NCBI RefSeq assembly: GCF_937872355.1 | Contig: NZ_CALMSV010000061.1 | Span: forward strand, 1 to 38,849 | Reading direction: 5' to 3' | From: an uncultured Sphingorhabdus sp. | GTDB taxonomy: Bacteria > Pseudomonadota > Alphaproteobacteria > Sphingomonadales > Sphingomonadaceae | DNA: 38,849 nt | Shown here: piece by piece, positions 9,041 through 17,968 of the stretch | Position numbering within the stretch: the first letter of the stretch is position 1 | Layout of the letters: every line of letters starts with the position of its first letter | Position numbers and translations under genes: made by a program | The notes under the pieces: generated by a model | Seen by the model: the letters and a program-made list of their open reading frames with translations, nothing else | Database searches by the model: none | What the model was told of the DNA's origin: nothing

Positions 9041-9203
9041 CCTCTCCCCCTCAGGGGAGAGGTATGTAGCCTTGGCACTGAAAGCGTTTAGGCGAAGTGG
9101 AGAGGGGGAAGGCTGGGTGTGATCTAGCCGTCGAACCCCTCTCTGCTGCGACTAGGCAGCAAGCTGCCAAGTCTCGTTGTCTCTCCCCTGAAGGGGAGAG
9201 ACA
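9041..9203. repeat. Hairpin-bounded intergenic repeat, likely dispersed element
   Basis: The whole convergent gap is built from inverted repeats. CCTCTCCCC/GGGGAGAGG with a CTCA loop is at 9041-9062. TGTCTCTCCCC/GGGGAGAGACA with a TGAA loop is at 9178-9203. Between them, GACT-a-GGCAGC-aa-GCTGCC-a-AGTC forms a near-perfect stem at 9150-9173. The segment at about 9098-9106 (GGAGAGGGG) can pair with the first arm. CTCTCCCC...GGGGAGAG elements recur between genes in many alphaproteobacteria. Here it probably also serves as a bidirectional terminator for the DUF885 and DUF4349 genes. No coding capacity is seen. Confidence 0.75.
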
Positions 9204-9207
9204 TTTC

Positions 9208-10146
9208 TCACTCCTTCACCGGCTCATCATTCAGTGGCGTATTCCGCCCCCACCAGCGGCGCAGACCTGCGCCCAGGGGGCTGCGCAATAGCCAGACCAG
9301 CAGAACGCCCAGCAACACCCAAGGCAGGCCTCCGCCAATAAGCAGCAAAAGGAAACTCGCCATCGTCACAAAGCTGGCGATCGCGGTTTCCCATGCTCCG
9401 GCAAAGGGATTACCGCTGCCAAAGCCGGGAATGCCTTCGCCGCCCGAATAGACGAATTCCATCGGTGTCGTCGCAAGCTGTTCTTCGCCGCTGCGCCGCG
9501 TGTCGCGTTCGCCATCCAGCTGTTCGCGGATACGCTGTGCTTGCTCCTGCAGCTCAGTGCGCTCGCGGTCACCCATGCCGCCCGCTTTCAGCCGCGCCTC
9601 GATGCGGTTGAGTTCCGCCTGCAGGTCTGAACTGCGACGTTGCGAGGCACTAATCCCGCTGCCGACATCGACGCCCTGGATCTGGCTGTCGACCAATATC
9701 CCCTTGGCCTTTTCGACCGAGGCAATGGCATCCTTGCCGAATTTGCGCGCGATTGACGGGTCGAGCTTGAAGGCGAGCGAAGCGTTCACCTCATCCTCGT
9801 CGATCAATGAATAGCGCATGCCGGTGATGCGGCACCTCGACAGGCCCAAAGTTTCGCACGCGGCGGCGTGCTCCTCCTGCACCGCGGCGATCTTTGCATC
9901 GGGCACGCGGAAGGCATAGCGATAGTTGAACGCCACCCCTGGTGCCGCACTGACGCGGACATTTGGGCCAGCGGCAGCATCGGCGGTCATCGGCTCGGAC
10001 GCCATTTCGACCATGGGCGCTTCTTCGCGGACATCCATGGTGGACATGGCTTCGCGCGATTTGGTTTCTTCCGCACCCTGACAACCGGCGAGGATCAGTG
10101 TGGTGGCAATGAACGGGGTAGCAAGGACCAACACATGGCGTTTCAT
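9208..10146 (-). CDS. DUF4349 domain lipoprotein
   Basis: This 312-residue protein has a lipoprotein signal (lipobox LILAGC, C22) and a low-complexity acidic stretch. A DUF4349-type domain follows, with long helices rich in charged residues (about 140-225) that include an LNRIEARL-type coiled coil. A hydrophobic region of 30 or more residues is near the C-terminus (about 260-295), with a basic cytoplasmic-type tail (RRWWGRN). A lipid anchor at one end and a transmembrane hairpin at the other is the usual DUF4349 layout. The function of the family is unknown; an envelope role is inferred. The ATG at 10146 has GGGAGAG just upstream; the longer frame to 10176 lacks a signal peptide. Confidence 0.85.
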   Translation of the reverse strand: MKRHVLVLATPFIATTLILAGCQGAEETKSREAMSTMDVREEAPMVEMASEPMTADAAAGPNVRVSAAPGVAFNYRYAFRVPDAKIAAVQEEHAAACETLGLSRCRITGMRYSLIDEDEVNASLAFKLDPSIARKFGKDAIASVEKAKGILVDSQIQGVDVGSGISASQRRSSDLQAELNRIEARLKAGGMGDRERTELQEQAQRIREQLDGERDTRRSGEEQLATTPMEFVYSGGEGIPGFGSGNPFAGAWETAIASFVTMASFLLLLIGGGLPWVLLGVLLVWLLRSPLGAGLRRWWGRNTPLNDEPVKE

Positions 10147-10412
10147 GATTTCTCTCCCAAGACAGCGGCAACGCACCGCTGACTCGATGAGATGTTATTA
10201 CATTGCTGATTGCAAGCCTTTGTCGACGCCGTCTTGTCGGAGGCTTCGCTCATGCGACGGATGCACTTGCTGAAGTCCGCAGAAACTCTAGTGATTCAGT
10301 TGAGAAAAACATTTTCGACATTTCCGGCCAAGTCTGTCGTAGGATGGGGCGGACTTAACATAAGCTACAACGCAACCCCGCGACTCGATGATGCGCCATC
10401 CGTCGCCAGCTA

Positions 10413-11069
10413 TTACGGCACCATCTCGCTTTGATTCCACGCAATCCAGCTTTCGAATTCATTAAAGCGTAGCGGATTGAGGAATTTGACCCCGGCCTGT
10501 TTGTCGCGGCTCCACACCATCGAAACCTTACGCCGCGAAAGCCCGGTGATAACCAGCATATAGCTTTCGCCCGGCTTCACCTGCTTGATCTGGTTCAGCT
10601 GGACCACGTTGGTTGTCATGACGATGGCTTCACAATCAATGGTCTGTTGCTCGGTCACCAGCTTGGCCGGCACCTTGCACCCATAGCGCGGCAAGCGCGG
10701 CTTGATCCGCGCAATCGAGATGCCGGTTTTTTTGAGCACCGCATCGACATCGGCGGGTTCGGTAAACTCGATGCCCGCAAATGCCCCGTTCTGCCAACGC
10801 ACTTTTCCGGCGAGCGAGAGGTTGGAGCGGAATTCGATCCGTATCCGGTCTTCCGCCGTCAAATTCGCCAGCGTTTCGATGTTCGCGCCACCAGACGAGA
10901 TATTGTGCACCCGACAAGGTAGTTCGCGGCTGGCAACGATAATCTTTGCGGTCAGCCTGACCGACAGCTGCCGTTCTTCGTCGCGCCTGTCCGCCATCGG
11001 CGAATATACGACATCGTCGCACTCCGCCGAGAAGGCATGTTTGAACCCTGAACCGCTGTCAAATTCCAT
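10413..11069 (-). CDS. PilZ domain protein, two PilZ-like units
   Basis: This 218-residue protein is counted from the ATG at 11069, which has a GGAG about 12 bases upstream; a TTG at 11087 and an ATG at 10997 are alternatives. The first PilZ domain (about 28-110) carries both c-di-GMP motifs: RDEER (RxxxR, R29 and R33) and NISSGG (N/DxSxxG, N56-G61). A second unit (about 124-200) has the PilZ-like strand pattern but no binding motifs, so it is probably structural. The protein is likely a c-di-GMP effector; its target is unknown. It is divergent from a globin-like gene. The 266 bases downstream to the DUF4349 start show no supportable gene. Confidence 0.82.
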   Translation of the reverse strand: MEFDSGSGFKHAFSAECDDVVYSPMADRRDEERQLSVRLTAKIIVASRELPCRVHNISSGGANIETLANLTAEDRIRIEFRSNLSLAGKVRWQNGAFAGIEFTEPADVDAVLKKTGISIARIKPRLPRYGCKVPAKLVTEQQTIDCEAIVMTTNVVQLNQIKQVKPGESYMLVITGLSRRKVSMVWSRDKQAGVKFLNPLRFNEFESWIAWNQSEMVP

Positions 11070-11262
11070 TTTGCGACTGAACTCCAACCGACACGATTGC
11101 CAAATTCTGCGGTAACGGCACTCTTGTTGTAAAATTCATCAATCATCATGGCTAACCGTAAAGCGGTGTAACGGCTCTGCATCGGGGTGCTTTCCGTTGT
11201 AAACAGGCTGCTTGAATGCTTAACACGCGATAAGGCAGGCAAACTGCATCGGAGAAACGGAT

Positions 11263-11727
11263 ATGCCAAGCGACGCCGAACTGATGGAAACCAGCCTGAT
11301 TGCGGTCGCTGAAGCAGGCGTGGAACTGCGTCACGCCCTGTTCGCGCGCTGGTTTGCCGCTTGGCCCGAACGGCGCGCAACCTTCATCAATGTCGACGCC
11401 TCTTCGCGCCGGATGACCGACGAGACACTGGAGATGATGCTCGGCCTCGCCAAGGGGGAGGAGCTGTGGGTCGGCCCCCTGATCGACGAACTTGCCTTCA
11501 CCCACCGCAGCTATGGCCGGTTACCCTGGGCCGAATATGAAAGCTGGATCGACCTGACCATTGACTGCATCGGCGACGCGGCAGGCGCAACGTGGAGCGC
11601 AGACGCCGATGCTGCCTGGAGGCGGCAGGGCGAGCGGCTGAAAGCGCTGATCATCGCCGCGCGCGAAGGCTGGGATCGGGCGATGCCTGGGCATATCTTG
11701 GGCGAATTGCCAAAGGTGAAAGCCTGA
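11263..11727 (+). CDS. Globin-like protein
   Basis: This 154-residue, largely helical protein has a first part (ELMETSLIAVAEAG...ALFARWFAAWPERRATF) matching globin A/B helix patterns with the PE turn. A second part (IDELAFTHRSYGRLP) places H81 before YG as a candidate proximal (F8) haem ligand. A third (GDAAGATWSADADAAWRR) resembles the G/H region of FHP-type single-domain globins. The assignment is by pattern only, and haem binding is not proven. ATG 11263 has GGAGAAACGG at 11251-11260. Its stop codon is directly adjacent to the convergent uvrD stop (TGA then TCA), with no terminator in between. It may sense or detoxify O2 or NO. Confidence 0.6.
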   Translation: MPSDAELMETSLIAVAEAGVELRHALFARWFAAWPERRATFINVDASSRRMTDETLEMMLGLAKGEELWVGPLIDELAFTHRSYGRLPWAEYESWIDLTIDCIGDAAGATWSADADAAWRRQGERLKALIIAAREGWDRAMPGHILGELPKVKA

Positions 11728-14016
11728 TCACCCCACCGTCACAAAACTATCCATCACCCGCTTCCGCCCGGCTTGTTCGAACTCGATCTCCAGCTTGTTG
11801 CCTTCGATATCCTCGATCACGCCATAGCCGAATTTCTCATGGAAAACGCGCATGCCGATGGCGAGGTCGGTTCGGCCTTGCGCGCCCAAGCCCACGGCGG
11901 GCTTGCTGGATTCCTGCACACGTTGCGGCCGGGCGTTAAAGCCGCCGCTGGTCGCGGCGCGTTGCCAGCCGGGGCCGCGTTGGCCGGCGCGGGTCGCGTT
12001 GGCGGCGGCCAAGTGGGCGAAGGGATCGGCGCGTTCGGACCAGTTGGCGCGCCATAGTGAGGCGCCGCCAGTCATCGTCTGCTCATTCTCGATATGCTCT
12101 TCGGGCAGTTCGTCGATGAAGCGGCTGGGTATGCTGCTCGTCCACTGGCCATAAATCCGCCGGTTGGCGGCGTGGGTGATGGGGCATTTTTCGCGCGCGC
12201 GGGTGATCGCGACATAAGCGAGGCGGCGCGCTTCCTCGACGCTGGCGAGGCCGCCTTCGTCCATCGCGCGCTGGCTGGGGAAGACGCCATCTTCCCAGCC
12301 CACGCAGAATACATGATTATATTCCAGTCCCTTGGCAGCGTGGATCGTCATGATGGTGACGGCCTCGTCCTGCGCGTTCGCGTCATTATCCATGACGAGG
12401 CTGACATGTTCGAGGAAATCGCCGAGCGTTTCATATTCCTCCATCGCGCGGACGAGTTCCTTGAGGTTATCGAGCCGCCCCGATGCTTCAACGCTGCGTT
12501 CGGCCTGCAGCATAGCGGTGTAGCCGCTGTCCTCCAGCACCAGTTCGGTCAGTGCCGACGGGGGCAGGGTGGAGGCGCTGTCGCGCCAGCGGGCAATGTC
12601 TATCACCAGATCGGATAGCGATTTGCGCGCCTTGCCGGTCAGCTCATCGGTGCCGACGATGCGTGCCGCACCGACCGAGAGCGGAACGCCCTCCGCACGT
12701 GAGGCGCGGTGGATTTTCTCGACCGCCTTGTCACCAATGCCGCGCTTTGGCGTGTTGACGATGCGCTCAAAGGCGAGGTCGTCGGCGGGCTGGTTGATGA
12801 TGCGCAGATAGGCAATGGCATCGCGGATTTCGGCGCGTTCGTAAAAGCGGAAGCCACCGATAATCTTATAGTTGAGGCCGATCTGGATGAAGCGGTCTTC
12901 AAATTCGCGCGTCTGGAACTGCGCGCGGACGAGGATCGCGATGTCGTTTAGCGAGACCTTTTTATATTGCAGCGCCTCTATCTCGTCGCCGATGCGGCGG
13001 GCTTCTTCGGGTCCATCCCACACGCCGAGAATGCGCACCTTTTCACCGCTGTCGAGGTCAGTCCACAGCGTCTTGCCCAGCCGCCCGCTATTCGCTGCAA
13101 TCAGGCCCGAGGCGGCGGCGAGGATATGCGGAGTGGAGCGGTAATTCTGTTCCAGCCGGATGATCTTTGCGCCGGGAAAATCCTTTTCAAAGCGCAGGAT
13201 ATTGGCGACTTCCGCCCCACGCCAGCTGTAGATCGACTGGTCGTCATCGCCGACACAGGCGATATTCTTCCGCTTTTGCGCGAGCAGCCGCAGCCAGAGA
13301 TATTGGACCGCATTGGTATCCTGATACTCGTCGACGAGGATATATTTGAACTTCTCCTGATATTCCTCAAGCACGTCGCGGTTGTTTTTGAGCAGCGTGA
13401 GGTTGTGCAGCAGCAGGTCGCCAAAGTCGCAGGCGTTGAGCTCGCGCAGGCGCGCCTGATAGACGGTGTACATCGCCTGACCTTTGCCCTCGGCGTAAAG
13501 CGCGCTCTCGCCGGCATCCAGATCCGCCGGGGTCAGGCCCTTGTTCTTCCAGCGATCGATGAAACCCGCCAGTTGCCGCGCGGGCCAGCGCTTTTCATCC
13601 AGATTGGCGGCCTCGATCAATTGCTTGAGCAGGCGCAACTGGTCGTCGGTGTCGATGATCGTGAAGTTGCTTTTGAGGCCGAGCAACTCGGCGTGGCGGC
13701 GCAGCATCTTCGCGCCGATCGAGTGAAAGGTGCCGAGCCAGGGCATGCCTTCGACGGCATCGCCAATCATCCGGCCCATCCGCTCCTTCATCTCGCGCGC
13801 CGCCTTGTTGGTGAAGGTGACAGCGAGGATATCAGAGGGCCATGCGAGCCGTTCGGCAATGATGTGCGCAAGACGTGCAGTGAGCGCCGCGGTCTTGCCC
13901 GTGCCTGCGCCTGCCAGAACCAGAACCGGCCCTTCGGTCGTCAACACAGCCTCCCGCTGCGGTGGGTTCAGGCCGTCGAGCCAGGGATATTGTGGGGCAG
14001 GCGGGTTGTGAGTCAC
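11728..14016 (-). CDS. uvrD: ATP-dependent DNA helicase UvrD/PcrA (superfamily 1)
   Basis: This 762-residue protein starts from a GTG at 14016 (VTHNPPAPQYPWLDGLN), where the family usually begins. The frame extends to an ATG at 14091, only 31 bases from a divergent gene. All SF1A motifs are present: Walker A GAGTGKT, DEYQDTN (II), GDDDQSIYSWRGA (III), EQNYRS (IV), MTIHAAKGLEY (V) and VAITRARE (VI). The C-terminal basic segment ends in a tudor-like fold (FHEKFGYGVIEDIEGNKLEIEF) known from PcrA/UvrD to contact RNA polymerase. It unwinds DNA 3' to 5' in nucleotide excision and mismatch repair. UvrD and PcrA are not separable by eye. Confidence 0.94.
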   Translation of the reverse strand: MTHNPPAPQYPWLDGLNPPQREAVLTTEGPVLVLAGAGTGKTAALTARLAHIIAERLAWPSDILAVTFTNKAAREMKERMGRMIGDAVEGMPWLGTFHSIGAKMLRRHAELLGLKSNFTIIDTDDQLRLLKQLIEAANLDEKRWPARQLAGFIDRWKNKGLTPADLDAGESALYAEGKGQAMYTVYQARLRELNACDFGDLLLHNLTLLKNNRDVLEEYQEKFKYILVDEYQDTNAVQYLWLRLLAQKRKNIACVGDDDQSIYSWRGAEVANILRFEKDFPGAKIIRLEQNYRSTPHILAAASGLIAANSGRLGKTLWTDLDSGEKVRILGVWDGPEEARRIGDEIEALQYKKVSLNDIAILVRAQFQTREFEDRFIQIGLNYKIIGGFRFYERAEIRDAIAYLRIINQPADDLAFERIVNTPKRGIGDKAVEKIHRASRAEGVPLSVGAARIVGTDELTGKARKSLSDLVIDIARWRDSASTLPPSALTELVLEDSGYTAMLQAERSVEASGRLDNLKELVRAMEEYETLGDFLEHVSLVMDNDANAQDEAVTIMTIHAAKGLEYNHVFCVGWEDGVFPSQRAMDEGGLASVEEARRLAYVAITRAREKCPITHAANRRIYGQWTSSIPSRFIDELPEEHIENEQTMTGGASLWRANWSERADPFAHLAAANATRAGQRGPGWQRAATSGGFNARPQRVQESSKPAVGLGAQGRTDLAIGMRVFHEKFGYGVIEDIEGNKLEIEFEQAGRKRVMDSFVTVG

Positions 14017-14064
14017 GCGCGAACGATTAGGGAACACTTCTGACCTGCGCAAGGCCGGAAGCGC

Positions 14065-14094
14065 TTGACCGTTGCGCGCAACAATCGGCATAGA
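14065..14094 (+). promoter_or_regulatory. Candidate promoter with 12-base palindrome for protease gene
   Basis: TTGACC (14065-14070) and CATAGA (14089-14094) are separated by 18 bases, upstream of the protease ATG at 14122. The perfect palindrome GTTGCGCGCAAC (14071-14082) directly follows the -35-like box, where a repressor could bind. The -10 match is weak, and the region also holds the possible longer 5' end of the divergent helicase gene. Confidence 0.35.
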
Positions 14095-14121
14095 GCAGGC
14101 AACAGATTGGAGAACGAATTC

Positions 14122-15276
14122 ATGAACATCGGGCGCAGGTCGCTGATGGCTGGAGCACTGGCCTTGCCGTTGTTAGCCAGCAAAGGATTGGCCAACGCAG
14201 GCACGTCGCCGGTTACTTCCCGGATATTGGTCACGCGGAACCGCGTATGGACGATGGTTGCTGCAGGGAACAACAAGCCGGTCCCCTTTATCATCGACAC
14301 AGGCGCTATTTTCAGCATGATGTCTAATGAATTGGCCAAAAGCTGGGGTCTGAAGGCAAAAGGCACGACAACCATTTGGGGGATAGGCGGCGCTGAAAAG
14401 CAAATGGTCTATTCGCTCGACAATGTATTGATTGGAGAGCGCTTTTCGATGTCGCGGCTTGATATAGCGGGATCACGCTCGCTTGATCGGTCAGAGTTTC
14501 CGGGGCTGCTGGCAGCAGGGTTTATCTCGACCTTGAATTCCGAACTCGATTTCGCCAGCGGCGAATGGCGGGTTTTTCCTGGAGCGCCCAATATCCGCAA
14601 AGGCTATGTAAAAATACCCAACGGATTTGTTCCGACGCGGGATACCCAGATGCTGGCCATTGAGGGCCAGATGGACAAATTCAAAGGCGACTTTCTGTTC
14701 GATACCGGTGCGCCGGGAACAATCCTGCTTGATGGCAATGCATCACGGGCAATGAAATTATATAAAGGCGATCAACCCTATGCGCCACACATCGCCAGAG
14801 GGTTCGGCAGTGTTTCGGTTGCCGTTCGGATTTATCGAATGCCATCGGTAAAACTGCACAATTTCGAGTTTCAGAATATGCTGGTCCGGGCGATGCATCC
14901 GGACGCGACCAAAGGACAATTCGCAAGATTCCATGGACTCGTCGGGCTTGCCGTTTTGCGGACTTTCCACATTTTGACCGATGCCGCGAACAAGGAATTA
15001 TACATCGCGCGAAATGGTCTGCCTGTTTCAGATGACGACTATCCCAAATCCGGACTCTGGCTCGACCGTAAAGGCAATGAAATTGTTATTGCCGAAGTCG
15101 GCACCGGAAGCCCCGCTGCCGAAATTGGTTTGCAAATTGGTGACCAGATTGTTGGTGAAAGTTGGCAGAGCATCTTGAACAAGATTACCGCAAAAGCGGG
15201 CAGTACAGTATCCTTTGACTATGAAAGGTCAGGTATCCGCAAAAAGGCGGAATTCAATCTGAAGCCATTTCTGTGA
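14122..15276 (+). CDS. Double retropepsin-like aspartic protease with C-terminal PDZ-like domain
   Basis: This 384-residue protein has an export signal at the N-terminus (MNIGRRSLMAGALALPLLA); the twin arginines are compatible with Tat. Two aspartyl protease lobes follow, each with its own catalytic DTG motif (FIIDTGA at about 57-62; FLFDTGA at about 191-196), so one chain could form the two-Asp active site. The last 70 residues (WLDRKGNEIVIAEVGTGSPAAEIGLQIGDQIV) look like a PDZ domain. It would act in the periplasm; the substrate is unknown. The ATG at 14122 has GGAGA nine bases upstream. The stop overlaps the GTG start of the following transporter gene. Confidence 0.85.
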   Translation: MNIGRRSLMAGALALPLLASKGLANAGTSPVTSRILVTRNRVWTMVAAGNNKPVPFIIDTGAIFSMMSNELAKSWGLKAKGTTTIWGIGGAEKQMVYSLDNVLIGERFSMSRLDIAGSRSLDRSEFPGLLAAGFISTLNSELDFASGEWRVFPGAPNIRKGYVKIPNGFVPTRDTQMLAIEGQMDKFKGDFLFDTGAPGTILLDGNASRAMKLYKGDQPYAPHIARGFGSVSVAVRIYRMPSVKLHNFEFQNMLVRAMHPDATKGQFARFHGLVGLAVLRTFHILTDAANKELYIARNGLPVSDDDYPKSGLWLDRKGNEIVIAEVGTGSPAAEIGLQIGDQIVGESWQSILNKITAKAGSTVSFDYERSGIRKKAEFNLKPFL

Positions 15277-16541
15277 TCGTGCATAAGGCATCGCATAAGC
15301 GCATTTTGGGTGCGGCGATGGCGGGGACGGCGGTCGAATTTTACGACTTCTATATTTTCGCGACCGCGGCGTCGCTGGTCTTCGGGCCACTATTTTTCCC
15401 GACCTCCAGCCCCGAGGCGCAGTTGCTGCAAAGTTGGCTGACCTTTGCCTTGGCTTTCATCGCGCGACCGGTGGGGGCGCTGGTCTTTGGCCATTATGGC
15501 GACCGCATCGGGCGCAAGGCGACGCTCGTCTGGTCGCTGATGATCATGGGGATATCGACTTTCCTGATTGCATTCCTGCCTAGCTATGCCGTTGCCGGAT
15601 GGATTGCGCCGCTGCTGCTATGCATCCTTCGCTTCGGGCAGGGCTTTGGTCTTGGCGGCGAATGGGGTGGCGCGGCGTTGCTTGCTGTCGAAAACGCGCC
15701 GGAAGGTAAAAAGGCGCGTTACGGCATGTTTCCGCAACTGGGTGCGCCGGTTGGTTTCATCCTCTCGAACGGGTTGTTCCTGATATTGGGCTTGTTGCTC
15801 AGCGACGCTGATTTCCGCGAGTGGGGCTGGCGGATACCCTTTTTGCTCAGCGCGCTGCTGGTCGGCATCGGTCTATGGGTGCGCCTGAAGCTGACCGAGA
15901 CCCCGGCGTTTGCAGCCGCGCTGGAGGAGGCTCCACCGCCAAAGGTTCCGGTGGCCGAGGTGGTGCGCACGCATCCGTTGCAGCTGTTCGGCGGCACTTT
16001 TGCGGCGATCGCCTGCTTTGCGATCTTCTACCTCTCGACTGCCTTCGCGCTGGGCTATGGCACCACCAAGCTGGGTTTGGCGCGGGAGGATTTCCTCGGT
16101 GTGCAACTGGTCGCGATCCTGTTCATGGCGGCGGGGATTATCGTCTCGGGCTATTGGGCAGACCGGACTCGTCCCGCCTTTGTGCTGGGCGTTGGCTGCG
16201 CCGCTATGTTCGCCGCCAGTTTCACCACCGCCCCCTGGCTGGGCAGCGGTAACCTCTTCCTGACCGGGGTCTATCTCTCGCTGCTGCTGTTCGTGATGGG
16301 GCTGGTTTACGGCCCGCTGGGCGCATGGCTGCCCGGGCTATTTCCGGCGCGGGTGCGTTACACTGGCGCGTCGATCTGCTTCAACGCAGCGGGGATATTG
16401 GGCGGCGCTTTGGCCCCCAACATCGCACTCAAGCTTTCCGAACGCGGCCTTGAATATGTCGGCTATTATCTCGCGGCGATTGCGGTGTTTAGCCTGTTCG
16501 GCCTGCTACTTCTGAAATCGCGCGATGAGGCGGCCGTCTAG
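15273..16541 (+). CDS. MFS transporter, metabolite:H+ symporter (MHS) family
   Basis: This 422-residue protein has about 12 membrane segments. GTAVEFYDFYIFATAA at the start, GHYGDRIGRK in loop 2-3 and GFGLGGEWGGAALL in helix 5 are characteristic of the MHS family (shikimate, alpha-ketoglutarate, proline/betaine carriers). It imports a small organic acid or osmolyte with protons; which one cannot be told. The start is a GTG at 15273 overlapping the protease stop (GTGA), indicating coupled translation with an unrelated protease. Its 3' end overlaps that of the convergent DMT gene by 36 bases. Confidence 0.9.
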   Translation: MIVHKASHKRILGAAMAGTAVEFYDFYIFATAASLVFGPLFFPTSSPEAQLLQSWLTFALAFIARPVGALVFGHYGDRIGRKATLVWSLMIMGISTFLIAFLPSYAVAGWIAPLLLCILRFGQGFGLGGEWGGAALLAVENAPEGKKARYGMFPQLGAPVGFILSNGLFLILGLLLSDADFREWGWRIPFLLSALLVGIGLWVRLKLTETPAFAAALEEAPPPKVPVAEVVRTHPLQLFGGTFAAIACFAIFYLSTAFALGYGTTKLGLAREDFLGVQLVAILFMAAGIIVSGYWADRTRPAFVLGVGCAAMFAASFTTAPWLGSGNLFLTGVYLSLLLFVMGLVYGPLGAWLPGLFPARVRYTGASICFNAAGILGGALAPNIALKLSERGLEYVGYYLAAIAVFSLFGLLLLKSRDEAAV

Positions 16542-17417
16542 GATAGCCAGCCCTACGGCGATCAGCCCTGCGCCTGCAATCTGCCCGCCGGACAGGCTTT
16601 CGCCGAGGAAGGCGATGCCAAGGATGACAGCCAGAATCGGCATGAGAAACGCCACCAGCTGCGCATTCGATGCCCCCGAACGATCGATGAGCCGGAAGTA
16701 GAGCGTGTAGGCCAGCGCGGTCGAGAACAGCGCGAGTGTAATGCCCGCCAGCGTTGAATCGAGCCGTGGCGTGGCCATTGTCCAGGGCTGGTCCATCACA
16801 GCGACAATCGGAACCATCATCAGCGCCGCGACCAGCGTCTGCCCGGTCGCAACTGCCATTGGCGTCAATTCGGTCTGCGACAGGCGGCGGCCATAGATGG
16901 CGGCGAAGCTGTAGAAGATGGTTGAGACAATGCAGGCGATCTGCGCGAGCAGGTTGTTCGAAAGCCCCTTCATCGCTTCTGGCCCGACCATAACGACGAT
17001 GCCCGCCATGCCGACGAGTACACCGATGATCCGGGCAGGAGTGGCCTTCTCGTCACTGGTCAGGAAATGCGCAGTGACCACGCCCCAAAGCGGTGTGGTC
17101 GCGTTCAGGATCGAGGCATAGCCGCTGTCGAGATATTGTTGTCCCCAGAAGAAAAGAATGAAGGGAAGGGCGCAGTTTAGTGCTCCAACTACTGCCAACA
17201 GCCCCCATATACGCGGTTGGGTTGGCAGTCGTTCGCCCATCAACCGCATGGCGATCCACATGGGCGGGACGGCCAGTACGAGGCGCATAAAGACCAAAGT
17301 AATCGGGGGATAGCTGCGCAGTCCAACCTCGATCAGAAAGAAAGCGCCACCCCACAGGATCGAGAGGATGCCGATCAGCAGCCAGCCAGTGCCGTCAAGC
17401 TTCGGGCTTTGTGTCAT
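16506..17417 (-). CDS. EamA/DMT family permease
   Basis: This 303-residue inner-membrane protein has ten hydrophobic segments arranged as two EamA repeats (about 10-145 and 160-297). The first opens with ILSILWGGAFFLIEVGL and the second with a similar five-helix unit. DMT permeases of this kind usually export amino acids or other small metabolites; the substrate here is unknown. The start overlaps the rsmD stop by four bases, so it is the last gene of a minus-strand operon (rluB-like, rsmD, permease). The final 36 bases run antisense to the end of the MHS transporter gene. Confidence 0.88.
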   Translation of the reverse strand: MTQSPKLDGTGWLLIGILSILWGGAFFLIEVGLRSYPPITLVFMRLVLAVPPMWIAMRLMGERLPTQPRIWGLLAVVGALNCALPFILFFWGQQYLDSGYASILNATTPLWGVVTAHFLTSDEKATPARIIGVLVGMAGIVVMVGPEAMKGLSNNLLAQIACIVSTIFYSFAAIYGRRLSQTELTPMAVATGQTLVAALMMVPIVAVMDQPWTMATPRLDSTLAGITLALFSTALAYTLYFRLIDRSGASNAQLVAFLMPILAVILGIAFLGESLSGGQIAGAGLIAVGLAILDGRLIARFQK

Positions 17418-17968
17418 TCAGCCGCGCTTTCGGGCCGCAGCAAAGTTATCCGCGCCTTGCCAATGTCGCGGATGGTATCGATCTCGAAGCCTTTGACGAC
17501 CGTGTCCTCACGGTTGCCGGTTTCGATGCTGACCAGCGCACCGGATGCGATCCAGCCAAGGCGCGACAATTTGTCGAGAGCGACAGCGCCCGCGCCTGTT
17601 CCATAGGGTGGATCCATCAGGACAAGGTCATAGGCCCTGCGCGCAGGGCCGAGCATCAACGCTGACCCACGCTTGATTTCGCTTTGCGGGCCAGCGCCCA
17701 GTTTGGCGATATTGGTTTCGAGCGCACCCAGCGCGGCACGGTCCTGTTCAACGAAAACACAGTGTGCCGCCCCACGCGAAAGCGCTTCCAGCCCCAGCGC
17801 TCCCGAACCTGAAAACAGGTCGAGCACCTGCAGGCCCTCAAACGATCCCAACCGGCTGGCCAGCATCGAAAACAGCGTTTCACGCGCACGGTCGGCTGTC
17901 GGGCGCGTGGTATCCCCCTTGGGCGCTGCCAAAGGCCGTGAACGCCATGTGCCGGAAATGATCCTCAT
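17414..17968 (-). CDS. rsmD: 16S rRNA (guanine966-N2)-methyltransferase RsmD
   Basis: This 184-residue SAM enzyme methylates N2 of G966 in 16S rRNA. Family marks are the N-terminal MRIISGTWRSRPL, the RPTADRARETLFSML helix, the SAM-binding loop VLDLFSGSGALGLEALSRGA, and the catalytic DPPYGTG motif. The length is normal. It overlaps the pseudouridine synthase gene upstream and the DMT permease gene downstream by four bases each, so the three are likely cotranscribed. Pairing rsmD with a pseudouridine synthase makes a small ribosome-modification unit. Confidence 0.94.
   Translation of the reverse strand: MRIISGTWRSRPLAAPKGDTTRPTADRARETLFSMLASRLGSFEGLQVLDLFSGSGALGLEALSRGAAHCVFVEQDRAALGALETNIAKLGAGPQSEIKRGSALMLGPARRAYDLVLMDPPYGTGAGAVALDKLSRLGWIASGALVSIETGNREDTVVKGFEIDTIRDIGKARITLLRPESAAE

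Noticed and set aside
10210-10434. 74-codon plus-strand ORF between the DUF4349 and PilZ genes
   Set aside because: No ribosome-binding site, no recognisable features, and it runs into the PilZ 3' end antisense; treated as chance.
12967-14043. 358-codon plus-strand ORF antisense to uvrD
   Set aside because: Fully opposite the helicase gene with intact motifs; a shadow frame.
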